Shown: positions 24,293-35,500 of the stretch, piece after piece
How the letters are laid out: every line of letters begins with the position of its first letter
Numbering within the stretch: position 1 is the stretch's first letter
DNA from: CAZDBA01 sp965224765
Lineage (GTDB): Bacteria > Planctomycetota > Planctomycetia > Pirellulales > Pirellulaceae
Length of the DNA stretch: 64,000 nucleotides
NCBI GenBank assembly: GCA_965224765.1
Contig: CBDDAC010000030.1
Coordinates: 132,081 to 196,080 of the forward strand
Reading direction: 5' to 3'
Program-made: the position numbers and the translations under genes
Notes under the pieces: generated by a model
Databases searched by the model: none
Told to the model about the DNA's origin: nothing
What the model saw: the letters and a program-made list of their open reading frames with translations, nothing else

Positions 24293-27200
24293 ATGTTCTA
24301 CAAACAGAAACGTTTTATAATTCGAATTGCCAGTCTTTGCCTGCTGGCGCTTGCTGCAGCCTGGGCAGTTCTTCCACCAAACTCTACGACAGTCGACTCG
24401 GTTGAGCCGCTTGAAGTCAAACCGATCTTTAAAGAAACCGTTCCGGCCAACACTCCGACACGATTACTCCTCGACTCCGACCATCAGAAAGTCGTGGGGT
24501 GGATCACAGGCACAAAGAGTTTTGCTGGCCAGAATGCGACGATCGATTTTGGAAACGATCAACGTGAATCCGTCAAAATCAAGGCGGACAACACTTTCCA
24601 ATGGGAGATCGAAAACCACTACGCTCAGGAAGTGCGTGTTCACGTTGGCGACGAACTTTCCGAAACAATCAATCTTTCACCACGGCAAGCCGGTCAAACC
24701 TTTTGCTATTTCGTCATTGAACGCTCCGCATATCGCCCCGGTCAAACCGTGAAGTTCGCGGGCTTTCTTCGTCGAGAAAATCAACGGGGCGAATTTATTG
24801 CGGACGGCAAACGACTTGCCCACGTCACCATCGCGTCCGTTTCGAAACAAACTAAAGTCCTGGAGCTGAATCTTGAAAGCGATGAACAGGGGCGTATCGA
24901 AGGCGAATACACATTCAGCAACGCGGATGCGCTGGGTGAATATCAGTTACGAGTCAACAACGTTTTGGGAGACGCAAAATTCCAACTTGGTGAGTTTCGA
25001 AAATCCAAGGTTCGGTTGAAAATTGACAGCGAACTAGACGACCGAGAATTGAAACTCAAATTTCAAGCCGTCGATTTTCTAGGCAAGGGCGTCCCTGGAT
25101 CCAGTATTCGCTACGATGCAAAAGTCATTTTTTCTGGTAAACAACCCACGGCAAGCCCTCTCGTACCCGATGAATTCGTTTATTCCTACCAGGGTAGTCT
25201 TGCCCGAATCCTGAGTTTTGTTGATGCAAGCAAAGACGAAAAGTTGCTGCACCAATTTGGAAGTCTTTATGCTCCATCGGAGTCACGAGCAGCTTCCATT
25301 GCGGCCAATTTGAAGGGTGAATTGACGGTCAACGAAGAGGGCTCTGCGGAACACACGCTTACGCTTCAACGTGAGTGGACCCAGGGTGGTTATTCGATCG
25401 ATATTGACGCAGTATTGACTGACTACAACGGGCGCGAACAGAGAGCCCAACGTGCCATCTCACTTCAACGCGACACTAACGATCACAATCTCAAACTGTC
25501 TTTGTCAAAAATGCACTTTCAAGTTGGCGAGCCAATTCGGCTCGAAATCCAACACGAAAATGAAGGCGACCCAACTCAAGTTACTGGGACCATTGTTGCG
25601 ATGCGGCTCAGCCCCAATCCTCGTAAGGCGATTGGCAATCGTCACTACGGAAGCTACCAACCCGTTCGACACGGGCGAATTTACCATGATGGAGGAGGAC
25701 GTCGTGGTGGTGGTCACGGTCGTGGCGGTTTCGATCCGCAAACATTAAATCTGAACAATACCTACACCATCGACTCTCAATTCGATCAACCATACCAAAT
25801 GGGTGTTGCCAGAAGGACCCTCGTCGATTCTCAGTCGATTGCACAAAATTCGGCGGAGATTGTTCTGAAAGATCCGGGAGCTTATCAATTGGTTTGCATG
25901 GCGACACTTCCTGACGGAACCAAGCTAAAAAACGAAATCGGCTGCATTGTTCAATCCAAGGAGGATTTGCCGTGGCTGGTTGTCAAACTTGATCACGAGA
26001 CCTTTCAAAGTGACGTACCGCTTACAGGATGGATTCACAGCCATGTTGAAGATGCGGTCGCCATGGTGACGCTACGTGATTCACTGGGAATCCGAATTCG
26101 CCAACAAGTCAAGTTGAACCGGGGAATAGCCAGGTTAGATCTACAACTCCCAAAAACAATAAGATACGGCTCGACAGTTGAAGTCGAATTTCTGCACAAC
26201 GACCGAAGTTACTTTTCAAACAATTTCGTACGAATCCTTCCTGTCGACAAAATAATCGAACTGCAAATTGATTCGCAGGAACATTATGGTCCCGGCGAAG
26301 AAGTGACTCTGGATACCCAAGCGAATCAACGTCAGGAAATGGATTTGGTCGTCAGCGTCATTGATCAGTCACTCCTTGGCATCGCGCCTGATAAATCACC
26401 GGACATCAAAAGTTTCTTTTTAGCTGACGAACGAGTCCTGTGGCGTGAAAACTATCAAAACATCAAAACTCACCTCGACGGATTGACCGTGCTTGAACTC
26501 ATTAAAAATGCAGAGAGCATCATAAAAAAAGACGGTATAGGCAACCTGGTGCAGCATTCATTGGCCGAATCCATCGCCCTTTATCGGAACCGAAACCAAA
26601 TTACCGGATGCCAACTGATTCATTTGCTTAATGCCGCCGGAATCAACGCGAGAATTGAGGAGGCATCATTGAACTTTGGCAACCTTCAACGCCGCTTATC
26701 GTTAGTCGAAGATGCATCAAGGAAAACAACTGTCTACGAGGTCCTGCAGAAAATCCGTGACTGGCGATGGCAACATTTCATTTGCGAGCTGCGGAGCAAC
26801 ACTCTTATCTTTGGTGTTTTCCATCTAAACTTTGGCAAGCAACAATCCTTTGCAACGAACATTGATGGTTTTGGACGCGGCTATTCCATGGGAGGCGCAC
26901 GCGGTGACGCGAGACACTCGGTCACGGGAAATGCCGTCTTTTCGCACGAAGCGAGTGGCCAAGCACTTTTCTCACATTCGACAACGGCCTCACGGAACGC
27001 GGAATCGCTGGGTAACACAACAACGATCTCAATTCGACAAGACTTCTCCGACACCGCATTCTGGAAAACCAAAGTTCGCACCGATTCATTAGGAAAGGCC
27101 CAGGTCAAATTTAAGCTTCCGGATTCGCTTACCAACTGGCAGGTCGTGGTTACTGCCATCACTCCTACACTTGAAGTTGGACAAGCCAAAGCAAATTTCC

Positions 27201-27949
27201 GAATCTTCAAACCCATCATGATCTGGCCGATGCTTCCAAGAACCTTTACCGAAGGCGATGTTGTCAGCATCTATGGAAGCGTTCACAACCAAACCGACCA
27301 ACTCCAAACCATTGACGTGTCTCTGGAAACGACCAACGGCACCGTTGTTTCTAATGTCAAACAAAGGGTCACGGTTTCACCCAAATCAAATGCTCCCGTC
27401 TATTGGCATTTCAAAACTGGACAAGCAGGTTTCACGGAACTGCTCATGACAGCTGAATGCGCCGCGGGCTCGGACGCTTCACTGAAACGGCTACCGATCC
27501 AATCGATGGCGGCAAGCCAATGGATCACCAGCAGCGGGTTCGTAGAAAACGGAGGTAAGCTTTCTCTACCCGACGATGTCGACCTTTCGAAAGCAGAATT
27601 GGAAATCACGATTGTTCCTTCGCTAATCTCCGATGTCGTGGAATCCTTGGAGTACCTCGTGCAATATCCTCACGGTTGCGTCGAGCAAACGATGAGTCGA
27701 TTCCTTCCTGCAATCGCAGTCAAAGGGGTTTTTGATCATGCCAACATTAACAACGATGAACTCGAAGCCAAACTTCCCATGGTGGTAGACACCGGAATCA
27801 AACGTCTTCTGGAACTGCAACAATCTGATGGTGGATGGGGATGGCATGGCGGAAGCGCTACTCACGAGATGATGACGCCCTACGCACTGTACGGACTCTT
27901 TCGGGCAGAAATGTCCGGCTATGAAATCCACAATGTTGACGGCGGTTGA
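24293..27949 (+). pseudogene. Alpha-2-macroglobulin family protein, 3'-truncated
   Basis: 1218 codons with an N-terminal signal anchor (about 8-26). Features in order: an MG1-like N-terminal region with MG2 sequence AYRPGQTVKFAGFLRR, several beta-rich MG domains, an insert with a Gly/Arg/His-rich tract (about 455-480), a short STN-like segment (about 780-845), the alpha-2-macroglobulin core (FSDTAFWKTKVRTDSLG, then PDSLTNWQVVVTAIT), and the thioester motif GCVEQ with Cys1129 and Gln1132. The helical thioester domain is cut after SDGGWGWHGGSATHEMMTPYALYG at about residue 1210, where IS21-like sequence begins. Bacterial homologues are thought to trap attacking proteases in the periplasm. Several hundred residues are missing, so the product is probably non-functional. 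A likely C-terminal remnant lies at 42067-42372. Confidence 0.85.
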
Positions 27950-28537
27950 AAAGTCCGACAGCCGCAACAAAAAGGCAAAGTCGAACGTCGCGTCTCGGCG
28001 ACCCGAAATCAGCTTGACCTGAAACAGAATTTTGTTTCGCTCGACCACTTGCAAGCCCACACGGACCAGCGTCTGCACGGTGATGCAAAGAACCGCCAGT
28101 GTCCAGTCACCGGCAAAACCGTGTTTGCAACATGGCAAGACGAAGTCAAATTACTACGTCCATTGCCAGCCACGCTGCCCGAGCCGTTTGACCTGATTCG
28201 CACCTGCCCGGTTCACAAAGATTGCACGATCCGTTTCGAGGGACGAACTTACACGGTTCCCTTTGAGTATGTTCATCGCTCGGTGGAAGTTCGAGGCTGC
28301 AACGGTTTTATTCAAATCGTGGATCGCCACGATGGGCAAATGGTACGGCAATACCCACGTCAAACCGCTGAACTACTGATCGTCGATCCGACTTATTACG
28401 AAGGCGACTCGACTGACCAAGTCGCCGCCCCCAGGCCTCTGGGCAAGATGGCTCGCAAGCTCAGTGAGATCGTGGCACTGCCAGTGCAGCAGCGTTCGAT
28501 CGACATCTACGCAGCAATGGTGGAGGTGGCACGATGA
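27950..28537 (+). pseudogene. istA: IstA-type transposase, C-terminal fragment
   Basis: About 195 codons read openly from just after a TGA at 27947. The start, GKVERRVS, is the end of the catalytic core of IS21 IstA, and the tail shows the C-terminal beta domain (RTCPVHKDCTIRFEGRTYTVPFEYVHRSVEV) that is typical of the family. The N-terminal helix-turn-helix and most of the DDE domain are missing, so it cannot be an active transposase. It overlaps istB by four bases (ATGA), the normal istA-istB arrangement. Confidence 0.85.
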
Positions 28538-29448
28538 AGATTGCACAAACACGAAAACTACATGCCGCCGGGATTCTGCCCAAACCGGCTCCGACCCGGG
28601 ATACGCAAGCCTTGCGTGAACGGCTAGAGGCCCTGCGTCTGGTCTTTGCCGCCGAAGGACTCGATGACTTGCTTCATCAATCGGTTCGGGAAGATTGGAA
28701 CGCCATCGCGTTTCTTGATGCAATGCTGTGCCTGGAACTGGAACGGCAAGAAGACAGACGGGTGGCTCAGGCGATTCGTATTTCGCACTTGCCGACCGGA
28801 CCGACGATCTCGAACTTCGACTTCGCGTTTCAGCCGTCCATTTCACGTAGCCAGATCCAAACCCTGGCCAGCGGGCAGTGGATTCGCGACGGACAGGGAT
28901 TGTTGTTACAAGGTCCGCCAGGAGTAGGGAAAAGTCATCTCGCGGTTGGACTTGGGTTGCGTGCGATCGAAACAGGTTTCTCAGTGAGCTTTTATCGGTT
29001 GGACGAACTGATGCACCAGTTGAAGAAAGACGCCGAGTTGAGTCCTGCGAAGCTTTCGTATTGCAAGTACATGTCGGTGAATCTGGTGATCATTGATGAG
29101 TTCGGTTACCAGCGGCTCAATCGCGAGGAGTCGAATCTGTTCTTTCGTGTGGTGAACTATCGTTATGCCAAAGGCTCTTCAACCGCGATCACGACCAACA
29201 AAGGCATCGCGAGTTGGCCCAGTGTGCTTGCCGATGATGAGGTTTTGGCAGGCGCGATTCTGGATCGTTTACTGCATTGTGCAACGGTGCTCAATATTCA
29301 GGGGCGAAGTTACCGATTGAAAGAACTGGACGCCCAAGTCGGCCAGCAGTCTGCGACCAACACGATGCCAACAACGTCGCAAGTTCCCAAGACCCAAACG
29401 GTAATTCCTACTGAACCACCGGTCACCTCAGCCAGCGAGATGATCTAA
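28534..29448 (+). CDS. istB: IstB-type ATP-binding transposition helper
   Basis: 304 residues, slightly longer than the usual 250-260 because of a Thr/Pro-rich tail. AAA ATPase motifs are intact: Walker A GPPGVGKS (about 129-136), Walker B LVIIDEFGY, and sensor-1 region STAITTNKG. IstB assembles on target DNA and stimulates IstA. With IstA truncated, it has no partner in this window. A long perfect palindrome follows 11 bp after the stop. Confidence 0.92.
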   Translation: MKIAQTRKLHAAGILPKPAPTRDTQALRERLEALRLVFAAEGLDDLLHQSVREDWNAIAFLDAMLCLELERQEDRRVAQAIRISHLPTGPTISNFDFAFQPSISRSQIQTLASGQWIRDGQGLLLQGPPGVGKSHLAVGLGLRAIETGFSVSFYRLDELMHQLKKDAELSPAKLSYCKYMSVNLVIIDEFGYQRLNREESNLFFRVVNYRYAKGSSTAITTNKGIASWPSVLADDEVLAGAILDRLLHCATVLNIQGRSYRLKELDAQVGQQSATNTMPTTSQVPKTQTVIPTEPPVTSASEMI

Positions 29449-29458
29449 GTATTTTCAA

Positions 29459-29492
29459 AAAAAGTTTCGCCCGCGCGCGGGCGAAACTTTTT
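29459..29492. terminator. Perfect 17-bp palindrome after istB
   Basis: The two arms, 29459-29475 and 29476-29492, are exact reverse complements with core GTTTCGCCCGCG and A/T flanks. On either strand it gives a GC-rich hairpin followed by T residues, so it can act as a bidirectional terminator and stop transcription entering or leaving the element. Confidence 0.75.
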
Positions 29493-30072
29493 ATCCCAGC
29501 CTTCGGCTCTTGAGTCTCCCTGTTTAACCCAAAAGAAATATCTTCAACCAGCTCGTGCGTAACAGTTCGGGTTCAGTGCGCCGTGCAAAGGTCAATGTTT
29601 TCAGTGGGTGCAATTCCCACCCGGCAAATTAGTCGTTCCAGCCGGTAGCAATCGGAGCGGCAGTGGAGGTGACAAAACTGTCGAAGCCTTTGAGAAAGGT
29701 CATCTTGGATGATCTGCGAGCAGACAGGCCGTAATGTGAGTAAACGCTGAGCAAGCCTCGAAAAGTGTGATGTGGGAGCCGACTCTCTTGAACCTGGAGG
29801 AAGGCCGCCGTCGTTGATGACATGAACGACAACGAATCAACGATCTCACCGGGGTATTGGCGACAGCATGTCTGTACATGGAAACATTGGCAACACGGGA
29901 AGCCTCGTCGGTACGAGCGCGTGACTGGTAACTGGCAGCCCGTGAGGGACAGGCCGGGCCGAGCGAGGTGGCGGAGAGGTCCGTAGTAGTGTGGACGCCA
30001 AGTAATATTGGTCGAGCGAAGGGACCTTAGTTCAAGGTTAACGTAAGAAGTGGCGACAGCCAGGAGAGTGGT

Positions 30073-31396
30073 GTGAGCCTATTACCTCCAACCAAGGTTG
30101 GGAAGCTGCGGGAGGCGTTACATGTTAAAGCGAAGGAATCGCCTGATTATCGTTTCTATATTCTGTACGACAAGATGTATCGTGCGGATGTGCTCGGCCA
30201 CGCCTATCGAATCTGCCGGATTAACGGTGGAGCACCAGGCGTCGATGGCCAAACATTCGACGACATTGAGCGGTATGGACGGAAACGCTGGTTAGACGAA
30301 CTGGCGGAAGAAGTTCGAACGAAGCAGTATCGTCCACAAGCGGTTCGGAGGGTAAACATTCCCAAACCGGGTCAGCTTGGACGAACTCGCCCGTTGGGAA
30401 TTCCGACGATTAAAGATCGTGTCCTAATGACGGCGGCAACGTTGATCCTCGAACCGATTTTCGAGACCGATTTGCAGCCGGAACAGTACGCTTATCGTCC
30501 TAAACGAAGTGCATTGGACGCGGTTCGCCACGTTCATCAACTTCTGAAAACACGACACTGGAAAATTATAGATGCAGATTTGTCTGGTTACTTCGATCAA
30601 ATCCCACATGCCGAGTTAATGAAATCGGTGGCTCGTCGCATCAGTGATCGGCACGTTCTTCGCCTGATCAAGATGTGGCTTGTTGCTCCGGTGGAAGAAA
30701 CGGATGCACGTGGGCACAAGCATCGAACGACCAAGAACAAAGATGACGGTCGAGGCTGCCCACAAGGCGCTCCGATCTCACCTCTGCTCAGTAATCTCTA
30801 CATGCGTCGTTTTATTCTGGGATGGAAAGTGCTTGGATACGAACATCGTTTTCAAGCAAGGATTGTTAACTACGCGGATGATTTCGTGATCTGCTGCCGC
30901 GGTGCGGTTGAACCGGCCATGGAAGCAGTCCGAAATATGATGCGTCAATTGAAGTTGACAATCAACGAAGAGAAAACGCATATCTGTCGGTTTCCTGACG
31001 AAAAGTTTGACTTCCTGGGGTACACGTTTGGCCGATACTACTCGCCGATAACCGGCTATCGTTATATCGGCCAACGTCCTTCTAGAAAGAAAGTGAGTTC
31101 GATCTGTAAACAGATCAGCGAATTCACCAGTCGCCGATGGCTGCTGTTGGATGAATCAGCTCAAGTGGCACGCATCAATCGTTCACTGGGCGAACTATTT
31201 TTGCCTAGGCCCGGTGAGCAAAGCGTACCAAGCGATCGACCAACACACCCGTCGACGGCTTCGCCGGTGGTTATGTGCCAAGCGAAAGCAGGCATCTCGG
31301 GGACATGCACGCTACCCCAACGAGCACCTGTACAAAGAATTGGGTTTAACTCAACTCTGTCGCAGAACACGCAACTTTCCGTGGGCCAACCCATGA
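30073..31396 (+). pseudogene. ltrA: Group II intron reverse transcriptase/maturase, frameshifted
   Basis: From a GTG start the frame shows all reverse transcriptase blocks: RPLGIPTIKDRVL, YRPKRSALDAV, DADLSGYFDQIPH, GCPQGAPISPLLSNL and the catalytic YADD in VNYADDFVICC, then KTHICRFPDEKFDFLGYTFG. At about 31188 the maturase (X) domain continues in another frame (WANYFCLGPVSKAYQAIDQH to NFPWANP, ending 31396), while the original frame runs into unrelated residues to 31410. An 8-base loss between two CTGGGCG copies would explain the join, but that ancestral sequence is hypothetical. The maturase domain is therefore not made in frame and the intron is probably immobile. Confidence 0.85.
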
Positions 31397-31408
31397 TTCC
31401 TTGTCCGT

Positions 31409-31441
31409 AAGCCGGATGCGAGAAATCCGCATGTCCGGTTT
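31409..31441 (+). ncRNA. Group II intron domain V
   Basis: AAGCCGGA pairs with TCCGGTTT including a G-U at the catalytic AGC triad; a TG bulge separates this from a distal stem TGCG/CGCA closed by a GAAA tetraloop. Length, bulge, triad and GNRA loop match bacterial domain V. Confidence 0.9.
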
Positions 31442-31522
31442 GACGAGCGGGATGTGGAAACGGAGCATGGTTTCGCTATTGAGGCACCGCCAATCGAAAG
31501 GGGCGGAAACAGATAGGCAAAC

Positions 31523-32177
31523 CTAAACCACCGCGCCACATCTCGACTCTACACAACTGCGCAATTCTTCGGGTCCAATGACAGTTGAGGCCATGGCAGC
31601 TCGGATTGGGTTTAGATCAACGTACATCGCGCAAGCCAATAGAGAGGCTTCATCAAGGATCAGTTGCGCTTTGTATCTCCCTTCCCAGAAACGGCCCGAG
31701 CATTGGTCTTCTTTGTTGCTCATTCTGGCGATCTTCTCGGAGGTTTTAGCCATCCACCAACTGATATCCGAAAGCCGAGCCCGAAGTTGAGCAACTCGTT
31801 CTACATCACTAGTGATCTCACTAATCTCGTATTTTGAAGGCTCAACAGGCAGTCCGTTTGGGCATTTTCGTTTCGGGCAGAGTTTTAGCCAGCGATAGGC
31901 TACTTCTGTCATTGGACCAGGCTTGGGCAATATCGGGTCGACTACGCAGTATCAAGTGCAGGTGATTGCTGAGCACTGCATAGGTCAGGCAGTCGATGGC
32001 GAATACGGACGCAAGGAACTCAAGCCGTTCACGAATCCACTGTCGTCGGTGTTCATAGGATTTTCCCGAGTATGGATCGTTGCCGCAAAGAAAAACCCGC
32101 CTGACGCAGCGGCTGATGGCGTGAATAATTTGATTGGACTGGGGATCGAGATATTCGCCCCGAGCTTGGCGTGCCAC
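31523..32177 (-). pseudogene. Y1-type (IS200/REP-associated-like) transposase, frameshifted
   Basis: The N-terminal part (from 32177) reads MARQARGEYLDPQSNQIIHAISRC then LTYAVLSNHLHLILRSRPDIAQAWSND, containing the HxH of the HUH-type Y1 transposase fold. After SND the homology continues in another frame: EVAYRWLKLCPKRKCPNG through GRFWEGRYKAQLILDE and YVDLNPIRAAMA. One extra base at the GACAGAA stretch near 31909 would account for it. This protein type, with WWM, GRFWEG and VDLNPIR motifs, is common in planctomycetes. The end of the frame coincides with the 3' boundary of the group II intron, so the C-terminus may also be altered. Confidence 0.82.
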
Positions 32178-32405
32178 AATGAGTTCCTTTGGGAATAAGC
32201 TAAGACGGATTCATTCCTGGCTCCGGTCGTTCCCAACTGGCAGTGTAGTGTACAAAAAGCTACTTACCATTCAAGTGACTGCATGCAAAAATTGGGTGTC
32301 CCCGTTTTGTCCCCGTTCCCATTCTTTCTCGTCGTTTACCACCATCTGCCCAAATGTCCCCGCTCGTAATTTTCACCCATATGAGCTGTTTTCCCGACGA
32401 CCACC
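32178..32405. other. Gap with short TGTCCCCGT repeats
   Basis: No gene is supported. TGTCCCCGTT occurs twice within 20 bp (near 32298-32320) and TGTCCCCGC once more near 32354. Their meaning is unclear; they could be recognition sequence for the neighbouring Y1-type transposase. Confidence 0.4.
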
Positions 32406-32543
32406 TCAACCTTCTCCCACATCGGCAATCTTGCCTTTTTCAAACAAAATTACATCTTTATCATTTGGATCAGCTTCATTTATTGATGTAACACACCCAA
32501 CACTGGTTAACAAACTTAGAATTAGTAAAAGTTGACTAATCAA
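32406..32543 (-). CDS. Small lipoprotein overlapping the end of the RHS gene
   Basis: 45 residues if read from the TTG at 32543, which overlaps the RHS stop region (TTGATTAG). It has a hydrophobic signal (residues 2-15) and lipobox TSVGC with Cys17, followed by a short acidic tail. AGGAA lies about 13 bases upstream. The frame is open further upstream but those residues lie inside the RHS C-terminus in another phase. Small genes directly after RHS or polymorphic-toxin genes are often immunity proteins or associated factors; here that is position-based inference. A non-coding overlap cannot be excluded. Confidence 0.45.
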   Translation of the reverse strand: MISQLLLILSLLTSVGCVTSINEADPNDKDVILFEKGKIADVGEG

Positions 32544-35500
32544 GAGGGTATATTTCCTGACCTTTTGGGAAAATAAGATGCTGAACTGGCTTCGGTAAAC
32601 CTGGCCAATCTGCTTTTTGGTCCACATCCGCTCCGATAACAAAATAGGAATTATCCACATCCAACTCTCCTTTGTCGATTTTTATAAACTGCTGTGCTCT
32701 AGCGAACCTGGTCGGTCCCGTTTCAAGCCCGCTTTCGACGGATATATCGAATGACAGCCGACGTTTCGCCGAGATGTTTTTCACACCAACATTTCTGCCA
32801 GCCAACGTGACAACTCCTTTTCCTTCAACGTTTGGAATATCCTTTAACTCAAGATCTACAACGGTTCCTTCTTTGTCGCATTCCTGCTTACCTTGAATAT
32901 GTCTTTGGTTTTGGTAATAAAACGGGAATAACCCCGGTTTGTCCAACGATGCTTGTAAATCCTCATCATCTTTCGGAAGTTGTGGAGGCGACCAATTGGC
33001 ATACAGATTAACCCATTCATTCTTAACTAGTCCATATGGATTTGTTCCAAAGATTTCGGATACATTTTCGCCCCAAAATAGGGCACAAGGCCGATTGACA
33101 TCACTAGGTACATATTTCAGCCTAATTCGAGCGGAAAAATTAGTGCCGAAAATGGGAATGTCTTTTTGGCCAGCAACAGTCTCCACCCTCCTATTGCCAA
33201 TCGTCGTAACTTCGTCACCAAAACGCATTATCTCAACACTCTCGACGATACATGCACAAGCCTTGCAAGTCATTCCTGTTGGGTCTACAGCATTTTGTGC
33301 AAAATACCCCCTGTACGTACTTGCCCCATCTATTTGTCCAAGCGGATCTTGGCTGACGAACTCGCTTGTTTCTGGGTCGTAGTATCTTGCCCGATAGTAC
33401 ATTAGGCCAGATTCTTCATCGTGTCGCCGAGACGTGTACCCGTAAGGATTACTATAACTACTGGCAGAGCGAACCGTGGTTCCGTTTGCCGCTAGAATCG
33501 TTCGATTTCCGAAGATATCGTAGCTATAAAGTTCAGCAATCGTGCCATCGCTGCTTTTTGTGAGCCCAGCGATACTCCACTGTTGATTTCGCAGCACATT
33601 TAGTCGCTCAGAATTGTTGTCGTGAGCAATCAGCAGCAACGAGTCAATTGCTTGCCCATAGATGTATTCTTGTTCAGGTGATGCAGCCGCATCACCTGCG
33701 TTGTATTCCGCAATGCAGTTGGGGCCCGCGTAGATAAAGACGTTGTGTTCAGCAACTGAGCCTGACCGAGTGATCTTTTTCCAAAGCCGCCTGTTGTCCG
33801 CGTTGTAGCCATATTCGTTGGTGCCTTCGATACCTGCTGTAGCGTCTGAGGGAACTACTGTCTGATCAAGGCGACCATTGCCTTCTTGCCAACTGAGCGT
33901 CATCCCTGTGTAGGATGTAGCCAAGCTGCCGTTGGCGTCAAAGGTCTGTTCGGTACTTGCCAAGTTGACGAGTTGATGAACTTCGTTGAAGGTTCGCGAT
34001 TGACTCGTACTATTCAGTTTGCGATCGGTAATGTTTCCGATATTGCTGCGAACCAAGTCGTAGTCTTTACTTTGCCCCGATTGCTCGAAACGGATGAAGC
34101 GATCTTCGTCGTCATAACCATCCGGATCTGATGCCCCCGAGTCCTCGGTCGTAAAGCTCCAATTCGACATTACGCCTGTCCAGGTTTCACCCAGTTTATT
34201 GCTATTGGCGTCGTAGGTGTAGCTTGCCGTGCCAAGATTGGTATTGGCAATCGACGAAACTCGGTTGGCGTTGTCGTAAACACGAGTTTCGTCAACATAA
34301 GCCCGGTCAACGCTAGTCATTCGCCCTAACGCATCGTAGGCACGGTTTTCGATTTCATTTCCGTTCCAATCGACCGTGTCCAGCTCACCTCGATTGGTGA
34401 ATGAGTAGTCGACTTCACGACCTGATGGATACGTGATTTTGTTCAAACGGCCACGGCTATCGTAGTCGTAGTCCACGACGTAGTTTTGGGTTGAGTAGTT
34501 GGTCGTGTCGGTGTCCAGTTGCCCGCGATCAGTGAAGGCGTAGGTGTGAGTGACATTATCCGAACTGGTGGAACCGGTTCGGCGAAGGAATGCATCATAA
34601 GTAAAATCGTCCGTCCCCGAGGGCGTGCTGCTGCTTGGAGCAAAGTAATCGACTTTGTCGACCATGCCCGAGAATTCATAACTCAGCTCTCGTTTGGCGC
34701 CGGAGTGGAGAGTCACCAGTTCCATGCGTCCCGCGGAATCGTATCCATAAGTTGTTTTCTGGGGAGTACCGCCGTTGATGGCATGCATTTCCAGTTCGAT
34801 GCGCCGCCCCAGAACATCGTAGTCGTAAGCCGTCGTTCTGCTCTCCGCATCCGAAACAGAAGCAAGCTGCCCGGTACGATAGTAACTACGAGTCGACTGC
34901 TTGTTCAGCCGATCCGTCGTAATACTCGGACGACCTATTGCATCGTATTGGCAGCTGGTTGACTGGCTCTTCCCATCAGATTGCGAAGTCAGTTGTCCCG
35001 TCGTTGCACTGTAAACAGAGTTGGTGGTGGCAGCTGGAGTTGTCATCGAAGTCTGACGGCCTAGTGTATCGTAGACGAAGGTGGTGTCATGCGACAATGC
35101 ATTGGTGACGGTAAGAGGCTGACCACCAGGATTGAACTCTGCTTGAGTCAAGTTGCTATCCTGATCCAGAGAACCAATGCCCTGTCCGTAACCATCGCTG
35201 AGCCTGCTGACAACATTGCCATCAGTGTCAACTTGCTTCGTTTGCTGAGTGTCTCCAACTCCGCTCAGGTTGTAAACCAGGTCATGCTGAGTGCAACTCC
35301 AGTCCAGCAACTGATTGGGGGGCGTAGCTGCAGGCCCCGACAATAAGGCCGACATCACTGAACGTCCTGCAGCGTCCGAAATGGAAACTTGCATGGTTTT
35401 TTCGTCGGGACTGATAACCAAGGTTGCACTACCGTTATGAGTGGACAAAGATAAATCTGCCCCACCATTGGCAACGCTTTCCCCCAATTTAGTGATTGCC

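Larger units (their letters stand above)
27941..29564 (+). mobile_element. IS21-family element remnant (left end missing)
   Basis: The segment holds the tail of istA and a complete istB. It joins the macroglobulin frame at about 27940-27950. A candidate right end is at 29564, where the minus strand reads TGTTACGCACGAGCTGG inward, matching the TGT-type ends of this family. No matching left end is seen, as expected if the left part was lost. Confidence 0.75.
29576..31520 (+). mobile_element. Group II intron with degraded maturase
   Basis: The 5' end is placed at GTGCGCC (29576), which fits the bacterial GUGCG start. About 500 nt of structured-looking, non-coding sequence precede the reverse transcriptase ORF, as expected for ribozyme domains I-III with the ORF in domain IV. 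Domain V is recognisable at 31409-31441. The 3' end is only approximate, since I cannot fold domain VI with certainty. The intron sits between the right side of the IS21 remnant and a broken Y1-type transposase. Confidence 0.8.

Noticed and set aside
28373..28846. 157-codon minus-strand frame inside istA/istB
   Set aside because: Antisense shadow of two recognised transposition genes.
29496..29564. Part of a gene between istB and the intron
   Set aside because: Short, no open frame with motif; better explained as the right end of the IS21-type element.
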